A model generated the notes under the pieces. The model worked only from the letters and a program-made list of their open reading frames with translations, searched no databases and had not been told where the DNA came from. This document shows positions 4,721 to 11,051 of a DNA stretch of 12,730 nucleotides, piece after piece (positions within the stretch are counted from its first letter, which is position 1; each line of letters begins with the position of its first letter). A program made the translations under genes and the position numbers. This DNA is from Candidatus Pacearchaeota archaeon (GTDB lineage: Archaea; Nanobdellota; Nanobdellia; Pacearchaeales; GW2011-AR1): NCBI GenBank assembly GCA_023133375.1, contig JAGLWP010000014.1:1-12730 (forward strand), written 5' to 3'.

Positions 4721-4875
4721 ATTCACTATGCTCATCGCAGATTAATTCTCAGAACCAGACATCTGTCAAGGTTCTTCACTTAAATTTAAATTAAGGATTA
4801 CATCAAACATTTTTTCATTAACAATTATATCAATCTTGCGAATGAATGAGCAAGCAAAAATTATCTTCCAATAAA

Positions 4876-4883
4876 TTTATATA
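4876..4883 (+). promoter_or_regulatory. TATA-box promoter of the ATP-cone gene
   Basis: TTTATATA is centred about 26 bp upstream of the ATG at 4906, giving a leaderless mRNA. This rules against the upstream ATG at 4846. Confidence 0.6.
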
Positions 4884-4905
4884 CTTAAAAATATATATTT
4901 CTAAC

Positions 4906-5181
4906 ATGACACAAGTAATAAAAAGGGGCGGAAGAAGACAGAAGTTTATTCCCGCAAAAATAAAAAACTCCATAAAGAATGCTGCAAAAGCAGCAAGAAT
5001 TTCTCCTGCAAAAACCAGAGAGTTGGTGAATGAAGTTGGAGGAGCAGTAATTGAGTTTGCTCAAAAGAAAAAACTTGTAAAAACTATAGATTTGCGAAAA
5101 TCAATTTTAGGAAGAATTAACAGGAGAATAAAATCTGTTGCTTCTGCATGGAAAAAATCTGAAAAAAGAAAAAAGAAATAA
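4906..5181 (+). CDS. Stand-alone ATP-cone domain protein
   Basis: The 91-residue protein matches the ATP-cone pattern: VIKRGGRRQKF at residues 4-14 and AKIKNSIKNAA just after, then helices with a predicted hydrophobic face (ELVNEVGGAVIEF) and ILGRINRRIKSVASAW. ATP cones bind ATP/dATP and normally act as allosteric domains in ribonucleotide reductase or in the repressor NrdR. Here nothing else is attached: there is no zinc ribbon and no reductase. The protein is very basic and ends in a Lys/Arg-rich tail, so contact with nucleic acid is possible. ATG 4906 was chosen because the TATA spacing predicts a leaderless mRNA starting there; the open frame to 4846 would add 20 residues. A free nucleotide-sensing regulator is a reasonable guess, no more. 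Confidence 0.8.
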   Translation: MTQVIKRGGRRQKFIPAKIKNSIKNAAKAARISPAKTRELVNEVGGAVIEFAQKKKLVKTIDLRKSILGRINRRIKSVASAWKKSEKRKKK

Positions 5182-5246
5182 ATTCATTCTTATTTTCTCC
5201 TCTTAAAAAATTCAATCTGCCTAAATCTTTTCATAATCTTTCAAAA

Positions 5247-5480
5247 TCACTTATTCAACCTCTTCAGATTTCTCGCAAGAATTGCCCGCTGTTCAACTTT
5301 TCGCGTAACAAGAATTTTTTTCTTACCAACAGAAGTCGGATTTGATATTGTTTGTCCTGCTTCTGCTCTCACAATCACATTAAGAAGACTCATAGGAATT
5401 TTCTCTCCCTTGGAAATTCCTAAATCAGAATGAAGTTTTCCAGGACGATGAATTGCTCGCTGAATCCACCTCTTTACCAT
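5247..5480 (-). CDS. Small basic protein resembling a virus-associated WIQ-AI-PG family
   Basis: The 77 residues begin VKRWIQRAIHRPGKLHSDLG and continue SKGEKIPMSLL. They end with a basic RAILARNLKRL helix. This is the order I recall from short proteins common in phage and metagenomic viral genomes: W-I-Q-x-A-I-x-x-P-G-x-L, then G-E-K-I-P, then a final R-A-x-L-A-x-x-L helix. The likeness is from memory and needs a search. About 25 residues with ISNPTSVGKKK separate the two parts. The predicted fold is mostly helical and nucleic-acid-binding by charge. The start is supported by a TATA box (5502-5510) centred 26 bp upstream, giving a leaderless mRNA. It is convergent with the ATP-cone gene. Function unknown. 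Confidence 0.75.
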   Translation of the reverse strand: MVKRWIQRAIHRPGKLHSDLGISKGEKIPMSLLNVIVRAEAGQTISNPTSVGKKKILVTRKVEQRAILARNLKRLNK

Positions 5481-5501
5481 AAATAACTTAATAAAAAGGC
5501 A

Positions 5502-5510
5502 TATTTAAAT
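5502..5510 (-). promoter_or_regulatory. TATA-box promoter of the WIQ-type small protein gene
   Basis: Minus-strand ATTTAAATA centred 26 bp upstream of ATG 5480; leaderless transcript expected. Confidence 0.6.
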
Positions 5511-5560
5511 TTTCCTATCCCAACTAAGAAGAAAATCACATTCGGGGCAGATAGTTAGAA

Positions 5561-5827
5561 TTATTTAATAATCCCTTGTATGTTCTCTATAGCGTCGGCA
5601 ACTTCCCGACCTTTCTTAGTCAATTGGATAATTTTAATTCGCCCCTTTTTTTCAAATCCAACTAACTTAAGTTCTTCTAATGTTTGCAGAATCTTCACTG
5701 CATGGCTATAAGTACAATCTACTTCCTTAGCCAAAATACTACCATACCGCATTCGGTTGTTCTTCTTCAAAGATACCAGCATCAAAGATGGCTTTCTCCT
5801 GAAAAAGATATCAAAGTTATCTTTCAT
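5561..5827 (-). CDS. Winged helix-turn-helix transcriptional regulator
   Basis: An 88-residue single-domain wHTH protein. RYGSILAKEVDCTYSHAVKILQTLEEL (about 27-53) fits the helix-turn-helix, with the recognition helix around TYSHAVKILQTL. LVGFEKKGRIKIIQLTKKGREVADAI then fits the wing and C-terminal helix, as in MarR/PadR-like archaeal regulators. Such proteins bind DNA as dimers; no ligand-binding domain is attached. The start ATG 5827 has a TATA-like box (5871-5878) about 47 bp upstream and a 24-bp dyad (5847-5870) between box and transcription start, so self-repression is likely. The phosphoesterase gene reads away from the other side of the same intergenic region and could share this control. 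Confidence 0.87.
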   Translation of the reverse strand: MKDNFDIFFRRKPSLMLVSLKKNNRMRYGSILAKEVDCTYSHAVKILQTLEELKLVGFEKKGRIKIIQLTKKGREVADAIENIQGIIK

Positions 5828-5846
5828 TTGAATATGTAATTCTGAT

Positions 5847-5870
5847 GTATATATCGTGATAGGTATATAC
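5847..5870. promoter_or_regulatory. 24-bp operator-like dyad in front of the wHTH gene
   Basis: GTATATA (5847-5853) and TATATAC (5864-5870) form a perfect 7-bp inverted repeat with a 10-bp centre, putting the half-sites on one face of the DNA. It covers the gap between the TATA box and the expected transcript start near 5848, the usual place for an archaeal repressor. Confidence 0.55.
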
Positions 5871-5891
5871 TTTTAAATGTTTTGGAAACTA

Positions 5892-5899
5892 TATTTAAA
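5892..5899 (+). promoter_or_regulatory. TATA-box promoter of the phosphoesterase gene
   Basis: TATTTAAA is centred 37 bp upstream of ATG 5933. A second AT-rich match TTTATTAA (5904-5911) is centred 25 bp upstream and would give a leaderless transcript. Either one makes the TTG at 5915 unlikely as start. Confidence 0.45.
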
Positions 5900-5932
5900 A
5901 ATGTTTATTAAGGATTGCTACTGTTAAACTTC

Positions 5933-6541
5933 ATGGTAAAAAAGACAAAAATCCTTGCTATTGGAGATATTCACGGAGATACTGGCTTAGTCAAAAAATT
6001 AGCTGAAAAAGCCAAAAAAGAAGAAGTTGACGTGGTAATTTTAGCTGGTGACTTAACTTTTGTAGAACAATCAGTAAAAAATCTAATTGGCCCTTTCATA
6101 AAAGCAAAAAAGCAAGTACTTTTAATCCCAGGGAATCATGAATCAAATGCCACCATAAATTTTTTAGCCGAAATGTACCCAAATACAAAAAATATTCATG
6201 GTTATTCAATAAAAAAAGGAGATTTAGGTATCTTTGGAGCAGGCGGAGGAGATATAATAAATATCACTCCAGAAAAAGAAATATTCAAAGCATTAAAGCA
6301 AGGACATGAAAAAGTTAAAGACTCAAAAAAGAAAATCATGGTTACCCATATGCATCCAAAAGGAAGTAAAGCAGAGTTTTCTGGATTTAAAGGAAGTAAA
6401 GCTGTTAGAAAAGCAATGAAAGAATTTAAACCAAACATTTTGATAAGTGCCCATATTCATGAGGCATCTGGGATAGAAGAAAAAATTGACGGAACAAAAG
6501 TCATTAATGTCAGCAGAAAAGAGAAGATTTTTGAGATTTAG
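5933..6541 (+). CDS. Calcineurin-type metallophosphoesterase
   Basis: Two-metal phosphoesterase of 202 residues with the full motif set: GDIHGD (D12, H14), AGDLT (D40), GNHES (N68, H69), THMHP (H139) and AHIHE (H174, H176). The last is AHxH where many relatives have GHxH. These residues bind two metal ions and hydrolyse phosphomonoesters, phosphodiesters or nucleotides; the substrate cannot be read from the sequence. No signal peptide or membrane segment is present, so it is cytosolic. I start at ATG 5933 (MVKKTKILAIGD); a TTG at 5915 would add six residues and lies at the predicted transcript start. It is followed after 42 bp by topoisomerase I on the same strand and may be read through into it. 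Confidence 0.92.
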   Translation: MVKKTKILAIGDIHGDTGLVKKLAEKAKKEEVDVVILAGDLTFVEQSVKNLIGPFIKAKKQVLLIPGNHESNATINFLAEMYPNTKNIHGYSIKKGDLGIFGAGGGDIINITPEKEIFKALKQGHEKVKDSKKKIMVTHMHPKGSKAEFSGFKGSKAVRKAMKEFKPNILISAHIHEASGIEEKIDGTKVINVSRKEKIFEI

Positions 6542-6583
6542 ATATATCAAAAACAATAAAAACCCTTGTTCTTCTTTAAAATC

Positions 6584-8941
6584 ATGCCAAAAAAACAAAC
6601 AAAATCAAAAGAAGAAAAAATAGCTGAGAGTTATTTTCCAGTTGATGAAAGAGATTTAAAATACACAACTGAAAAACAAGAAAAAGAAAAAAATCAAAAT
6701 TTCTCAAAAATTACAATTGAAAAACCTTACAAAAGAGCAGAATCAAAAGAAATTATAGAAGAAACAAAAAAAACTACTTATAAAAAAAGAAAAAATTCAA
6801 TCAAAAATAAAAAAATAGAATATTCTCCTGCAAAAATAAATTTAAAGAAAGATGGTTATGAACTTATAATCACAGAAAAACCTCAAGCAGCATTAAAAAT
6901 TTCATCTGCATTAGGAAAATCAACAAAAAGAAATTTACAGGGAGTTCCATATTATGAATTAACGAAGAATGGGAAAAACATTGTTGTGGCGTGCACTGTG
7001 GGTCATCTATTAACACTAAAACAAAACATATCTGGTTCACATTTTCCAATATTTGATATAAGTTGGGTTCCTAATTACATGGTAAGAAAAAAAGATTTTA
7101 CAAAAAAATATTATAACACTTTATCAAAATTAGCAAAAAATGCTGGAAGTTTAACTGTAGCAACAGATTATGATGTAGAAGGAGAGGTAATTGGGTTAAA
7201 TGCTGTTAGATTCATTTGCGGACAAAAAGACGCAAGCAGAATGAAATTCTCAACACTAACCCCTGTTGAATTAAACGAAGCTTATAAAAATAAATCCTCA
7301 ACAATAAATTGGGGGCAAGCAATAGCTGGTGAAACTCGGCATTATTTAGATTGGTTTTATGGGATTAATCTTTCAAGAGCATTAATGAGTGCAATAAAAT
7401 CAACAGGCAAATTCAAAATTATGTCCATTGGGCGAGTTCAAGGACCAGCACTAAATTTAATAGTTCAAAGAGAAAAGAAAATTCAAGAATTTAAATCAAA
7501 AAGATATTGGCAGGTTTTTATTACAATTAAAAATTCCCATGTTTTAGAATTAAAACACAATAAAGATATTTTTGGCCCCGAAGGGGTCTCCGATGGAGTT
7601 AAAAAACAATTAAAGAAATTCGAAAAATTAGAAGGGACATCAGCCCAAGCAGAAACAAGAAAAAAAGAACAAATCATCCCTCCAAATACTCCTTTTAATC
7701 TAACCAATTTACAAATGGAATGTTACAAACTTTATGGGATTACTCCTTCAAGAACTCTAAGAATAGCTCAATCACTCTATCTTTCTGGATTAATTAGCTA
7801 CCCAAGAACCTCAAGTCAAAAACTCCCTTCATCTATTAAATACAAAGAAATACTTTCAAAACTAACTAAAAAATACCATGCAGAAAAATTAATAACAAGA
7901 AAAAACCCAATTGAAGGTAAAAAATCAGACCCAGCCCATCCTTCAATCCATCCAACTGGACAAGATGCAACAGCAATCTCAACAGAGGAAGAAAAAATAT
8001 ATGATTTAATTGCGAGAAGATTCATTGCCTTATTTTGCGATAATGCAATAGTCGATAATAAAACAATAACTGTCAAAATTGATGACTTAGTTTTCTCAAC
8101 TCGGGGCGCTGCAATAAGAAAAAAAGCTTGGATGGAAGTTTACCCCTCAAAATTAAAAGAGCAGGAAATCCCAGATGTAGAAGGCGAAGTAAAAATAATC
8201 AAAGTAAGAACAGAAGAAAAACAAACCCTGCCCCCAAAAAGATACAGTCCTGCATCAATAGTTTCTGAACTTGAAAAAAGAAATCTTGGAACAAAATCCA
8301 CAAGAGCAAGTATAATTGAAACCCTCTACAGCAGAGGGTATGTAAAAGAAAGAAGTATGGAAGCAACCCCCCTTGGGATGTCCCTTATTTCTACATTAGA
8401 AAAATATTCTCCAATAATCATAGATGAAAAACTTACAAGGGAACTTGGGAAAGAAACAGAAATGATTTCTGAAGCAAAAACCGATTTTGAAGCAAAAGAA
8501 AAAAAAGTTATAGACAAATCAAAAGATGTGATAGGAGAAATTGCAAAAAATTTTGAGAAAAGAGAAAAAGAAATTGGAAAAGAATTACTACAAGCCACAT
8601 TAAAATTAAGAGAGCAAGAAAAAGAGGAAAATAAATTAAACCCTTGCCCATTATGCGGAAAAGGAACTTTAGGAATAACTTATTCAAGAAAAACAAAACG
8701 ACATTTTGTTGCTTGTGATGCCTACCCTGATTGTAGAAATACTTACAGCCTGCCCCCAAACAGCTTCATCAAAAAAACAGACAAAATCTGCGACAAATGT
8801 GGATTCCCAATATTAATGTCATTAAAAGCCAGGAAAAAACCTTGGTTTTTTTGTTTTAATCCAGAATGTCCAAGTAATAAAAAGAGGATTGAAGAATATC
8901 AGAAGAAGAAAGAGGAAGAAGCAAACAATGAACAACAATAA
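6584..8941 (+). CDS. topA: DNA topoisomerase I (type IA, archaeal)
   Basis: It relaxes negatively supercoiled DNA by cutting one strand through a 5'-phosphotyrosine link. The protein has 785 residues from ATG 6584; the longer frame from TTG 6566 is unlikely because AATAAAA near 6558 is at leaderless TATA spacing from 6584. Residues 1-90 are a Lys/Glu-rich low-complexity extension. TOPRIM follows: ELIITEKPQAA near 93 and the acidic ATDYDVEGE with D195/D197/E199. The central domain has SIGRVQGPALNLI and the active-site LISYPRTSSQ with Tyr406, then AHPSIHPTG and NLGTKSTRASIIETL. Two C-terminal four-Cys zinc motifs start at C688/C691 and C736/C739. The C-terminus is charged. Its last codons overlap a small downstream frame. 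Identification is very sure. Confidence 0.96.
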   Translation: MPKKQTKSKEEKIAESYFPVDERDLKYTTEKQEKEKNQNFSKITIEKPYKRAESKEIIEETKKTTYKKRKNSIKNKKIEYSPAKINLKKDGYELIITEKPQAALKISSALGKSTKRNLQGVPYYELTKNGKNIVVACTVGHLLTLKQNISGSHFPIFDISWVPNYMVRKKDFTKKYYNTLSKLAKNAGSLTVATDYDVEGEVIGLNAVRFICGQKDASRMKFSTLTPVELNEAYKNKSSTINWGQAIAGETRHYLDWFYGINLSRALMSAIKSTGKFKIMSIGRVQGPALNLIVQREKKIQEFKSKRYWQVFITIKNSHVLELKHNKDIFGPEGVSDGVKKQLKKFEKLEGTSAQAETRKKEQIIPPNTPFNLTNLQMECYKLYGITPSRTLRIAQSLYLSGLISYPRTSSQKLPSSIKYKEILSKLTKKYHAEKLITRKNPIEGKKSDPAHPSIHPTGQDATAISTEEEKIYDLIARRFIALFCDNAIVDNKTITVKIDDLVFSTRGAAIRKKAWMEVYPSKLKEQEIPDVEGEVKIIKVRTEEKQTLPPKRYSPASIVSELEKRNLGTKSTRASIIETLYSRGYVKERSMEATPLGMSLISTLEKYSPIIIDEKLTRELGKETEMISEAKTDFEAKEKKVIDKSKDVIGEIAKNFEKREKEIGKELLQATLKLREQEKEENKLNPCPLCGKGTLGITYSRKTKRHFVACDAYPDCRNTYSLPPNSFIKKTDKICDKCGFPILMSLKARKKPWFFCFNPECPSNKKRIEEYQKKKEEEANNEQQ

Positions 8942-9095
8942 TTTCCTGTACAAACAAATTAATACCAAAGAACTAGAAGAAATGAGAGAATTTAACTCCC
9001 GGTTTTTTAGAAAAGAGGAAATTAAAATAAAAAAGGAAAAAGAAAAACAGAGGGATTATTCAATGCCATTCATGGAAAATAAAAAATATAATTAA
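8928..9095 (+). CDS. Small charged 55-residue protein overlapping topA, uncertain
   Basis: A frame starts at an ATG 14 bp before the end of topA and runs to 9095. It encodes an Asn-rich start (MNNNNFLYKQ), then a Lys/Glu/Arg-rich helix (KEEIKIKKEKEKQR) and a tail ending MENKKYN. A GAGG lies about 14 nt before the ATG, and overlap with the preceding stop would allow coupling. No domain is recognised. Low-complexity charge in an A-rich genome can produce chance frames, so the gene is only moderately likely. An upstream in-frame ATG at 8889 lies wholly inside topA and is less likely. Confidence 0.45.
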   Translation: MNNNNFLYKQINTKELEEMREFNSRFFRKEEIKIKKEKEKQRDYSMPFMENKKYN

Positions 9096-9166
9096 CCCAC
9101 CCCACCAAACTCCCACACTCACCTTCTTAATAACCAACCTCTCGGGTGGGCGGGTGGGGAATATCT
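9096..9166. terminator. Convergent junction with G-quadruplex motif and complementary C-tracts
   Basis: Between two converging transcripts lies a C-rich arm (9096-9106, CCCACCCCACC) and a G-rich arm (9144-9159). The second is GGG-T-GGG-C-GGG-T-GGGG, four G-tracts with one-base loops, a perfect intramolecular quadruplex motif. CCCCACC (9100-9106) can instead pair with GGTGGGG (9153-9159) as a hairpin with a 46-base loop. The GC content is far above the surroundings. A bidirectional stop for both transcripts is likely, but which structure acts is unknown. Confidence 0.5.
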
Positions 9167-10366
9167 CTAAAACCACTCCACCAAATTCCTCTGCGTCTTA
9201 ATCTCCTCCAACAATCTACTCCTCTTCATTATTCCTCCACAATCAAAATTGAATTTTATTTTCCCAATCTGTTTCACACTTTCAATTAACTCCTCCCTAC
9301 TATCAAATTCTATATTCTTTTGCAAAGCTTTTCTCACACTTTCCCTGACAACCCAAACACCCAAAGCAGCCCAATAAGATGGAGTCTCAATCCGAATAAC
9401 CAAAACAGATGCCTGTCTCTTAATCTTATTCAAGTATTCAATAATTGGAAGTCGTGAAGCATAATAACCCCCAGCAGTAGCTGTAGCATAATTCTTCCGC
9501 CCATAATAATTTTCAAAATCAGTTGACGCCTTTATCTCTGTTCCAGGATTCCATGAACTTCCAGGCAAGTAAAGTTCAAAAAGTTCATAACTCCAAACAT
9601 TTGGAAATAACATTATCAAATAACAATTTCCCATAAACTCGCCAAAAAATAATTCATGCTCCTCAATCCATTTAAAATCTCTTACATTTTTCAAAAGAGA
9701 TTTTCCAAGAATATCATCAGTTGCAGTTATACTCCATCTTGTCGGCACTAATCTTTTATTTTTCTTTAATCCCAAAACTCCCACACTCAAAATCTTATTC
9801 AAAGTATATTCACTAAAATCCCTCTTATACAACACTTCTAAACTTTCGAATGCTTTTACCTCATCATTAATCGCCTTATCAACTTGCCTATCAACTTTAA
9901 CATTACTTGTAATTTTCGCCTTATCCAAACTCGCCCTCATTCCATGCGGTGTCACAATCTTATCATTTCGTCTCCCAACATTTAATCTATTTTTTAATTC
10001 AATCTCAATATCAACTGGTTTAGAAGCAATCGCAATTTCCTGCGCAATCTGAACAAACTTTTTGTTCAGCCTTGAATCCTGAACCTTGGACTGAAACCTT
10101 GAATTTAGCAAACCTTCCCTTAATCTAATAACGTCATTAATCCCAAAATTATTATCTGCCCAATATCTCACATCATCATAAACCCAAGCATTCTCATCTT
10201 TATCCAAAGGACTCAAAATCCCAACATTAACCAAGGGATATCTTAACTGCGAACCAACAAAAACCGTCGGCGGAGAATTACTATCAAGTTTTGAAATATT
10301 CAAATCTCTATATTTAAATTTTGTTTCAGCAATCTTTTTAATGATTTCAAATTTTATATCTTGCAT
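9167..10366 (-). CDS. nreA: NreA-type archaeal DNA repair protein with C-terminal PCNA-binding motif
   Basis: The 399-residue protein matches the archaeal Nre family (DUF650/DUF651). It has SPPTVFVG near 31-38, the YPLVNVGILSPL stretch near 43-54 and VPTRWSITATDDILGKSL near 207-224. The C-terminal half contains GGYYASRLPIIEYL. Nre proteins are linked to repair of DNA damage and bind the sliding clamp PCNA. Here the last eight residues QRNLVEWF (392-399) are a textbook PIP box ending at the very C-terminus. Many NreA proteins begin with a Cys-rich zinc finger; here the first 30 residues have no Cys at all. A GGAGG Shine-Dalgarno (10384-10388) sits in the last codons of the PIN gene, 17 nt before the ATG. 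It is the third gene of the radB-PIN-nreA operon. The Nre assignment is sure; NreA versus NreB is less so. Confidence 0.88.
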   Translation of the reverse strand: MQDIKFEIIKKIAETKFKYRDLNISKLDSNSPPTVFVGSQLRYPLVNVGILSPLDKDENAWVYDDVRYWADNNFGINDVIRLREGLLNSRFQSKVQDSRLNKKFVQIAQEIAIASKPVDIEIELKNRLNVGRRNDKIVTPHGMRASLDKAKITSNVKVDRQVDKAINDEVKAFESLEVLYKRDFSEYTLNKILSVGVLGLKKNKRLVPTRWSITATDDILGKSLLKNVRDFKWIEEHELFFGEFMGNCYLIMLFPNVWSYELFELYLPGSSWNPGTEIKASTDFENYYGRKNYATATAGGYYASRLPIIEYLNKIKRQASVLVIRIETPSYWAALGVWVVRESVRKALQKNIEFDSREELIESVKQIGKIKFNFDCGGIMKRSRLLEEIKTQRNLVEWF

Positions 10367-10379
10367 TTCAAATTTAAAA

Positions 10380-11051
10380 CTATCCTCCTATTTTTTCAAA
10401 ATCCAAAAAATTTCTTCTAACGAAAAATTTGAATTTTTTGGGCCAACGAGTTTCTTCCTTCCAAATATCTCCTCGCGCATGAAAGATACCCAAATCATTT
10501 GAAACTAAAGTAACAGAACACCTAGCTTTTGCCAGAGTCATCCCAGAAATTAAAAAGTCAAAATTAGCTTCGCTCAGATTATATTTTCCTTTAAGTTCAA
10601 TGTATCTATTATAAAAAATCTGATAGAAAATTTTTTCATCTCCTCTTAATTCAAGAATTTTATTATTATCCCAAAATGTTTCAACTAATCTCCTTCGTTC
10701 TTTATACTCCTCCCTTTCTTTCCTATGTAATTCTAGTAACTCGCGATTTCTACAAAAACCAATTCTTTTAATATTTTTTTTAAGAGAGTAACTATGTCCA
10801 GCTTGAAGTTCTTCTGAAATCAGAGGAGTAATATAAAAATTGCTTCCCTTTCCAATATAATCTTGCATTAAACTGAAAAAATTATAATGCCCTTCAATTT
10901 CAGCAATTTTTTCTGCTAAAATTCTTGAATTCTTATTTTCAGTAAAATAATTAAGAAGTACACTTGTATCAAATAAAGCAGGACATTTTCTTAATGCAAA
11001 TTCTTCTAAAGACACACTATAATTTTTCTTTTCCATCTTATTTATATCCAT
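10380..11051 (-). CDS. PIN-domain protein, probable metal-dependent nuclease
   Basis: A PIN-like fold is indicated by ALFDTSVLLNYF with D28, TPLISEEL with E80/E81, SEANFDFLISG with D165, and TLVSNDLGI with N185/D186. These are the acidic positions that hold Mg/Mn in PIN ribonucleases. At 223 residues it is longer than the roughly 130-residue VapC toxins. A charged helical insert (about residues 84-155) lies in the middle, and no antitoxin-like gene is adjacent. The ATG at 11051 overlaps the radB stop by 10 bp. A second ATG at 11036 is possible and has better room for the GAGGGG ribosome site at the end of radB. Position between radB and nreA, with tight spacing, suggests a nuclease for DNA repair or stress. 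That role is inferred. Confidence 0.82.
   Translation of the reverse strand: MDINKMEKKNYSVSLEEFALRKCPALFDTSVLLNYFTENKNSRILAEKIAEIEGHYNFFSLMQDYIGKGSNFYITPLISEELQAGHSYSLKKNIKRIGFCRNRELLELHRKEREEYKERRRLVETFWDNNKILELRGDEKIFYQIFYNRYIELKGKYNLSEANFDFLISGMTLAKARCSVTLVSNDLGIFHARGDIWKEETRWPKKFKFFVRRNFLDFEKIGG

Larger units (their letters stand above)
4563..4905. other. Gene-poor stretch between tRNA-Lys and the ATP-cone gene
   Basis: Apart from the hairpin at 4565-4583, the tRNA-like fragment at 4632-4720 and the promoter at 4876-4883, it holds one more inverted repeat. AGAACC (4751-4756) pairs with GGTTCT (4770-4775). No convincing coding frame is present; the frame from 4846 is only an open extension of the ATP-cone gene. 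Base composition at 4620-4720 is richer in GC than the surrounding intergenic DNA, as expected of structured RNA or its remnant. Confidence 0.6.

Noticed and set aside
4590..4760. Box C/D guide RNA in either strand
   Set aside because: GTGACGA (plus) and GCGATGA (minus) are only near matches to box C, and no properly placed CTGA box D follows on either strand.
4751..4775. AGAACC/GGTTCT hairpin as a terminator or attenuator
   Set aside because: Only 6 bp with no T-run, and it lies about 130 bp before the leaderless start of the next gene; kept only as a minor inverted repeat.
4846..4905. 20-residue N-terminal extension of the ATP-cone gene
   Set aside because: It spans the TATA box at 4876-4883, and the predicted transcript starts at the internal ATG 4906.
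6202..8759. Several minus-strand frames opposite the phosphoesterase and topA
   Set aside because: They are antisense to genes with complete catalytic motifs and show Phe/Ser/Leu-rich shadow composition.
10380..11051. VapC-type toxin of a toxin-antitoxin pair
   Set aside because: The PIN protein is much longer than VapC, has a large helical insert, and its neighbours are radB and nreA rather than a small antitoxin.
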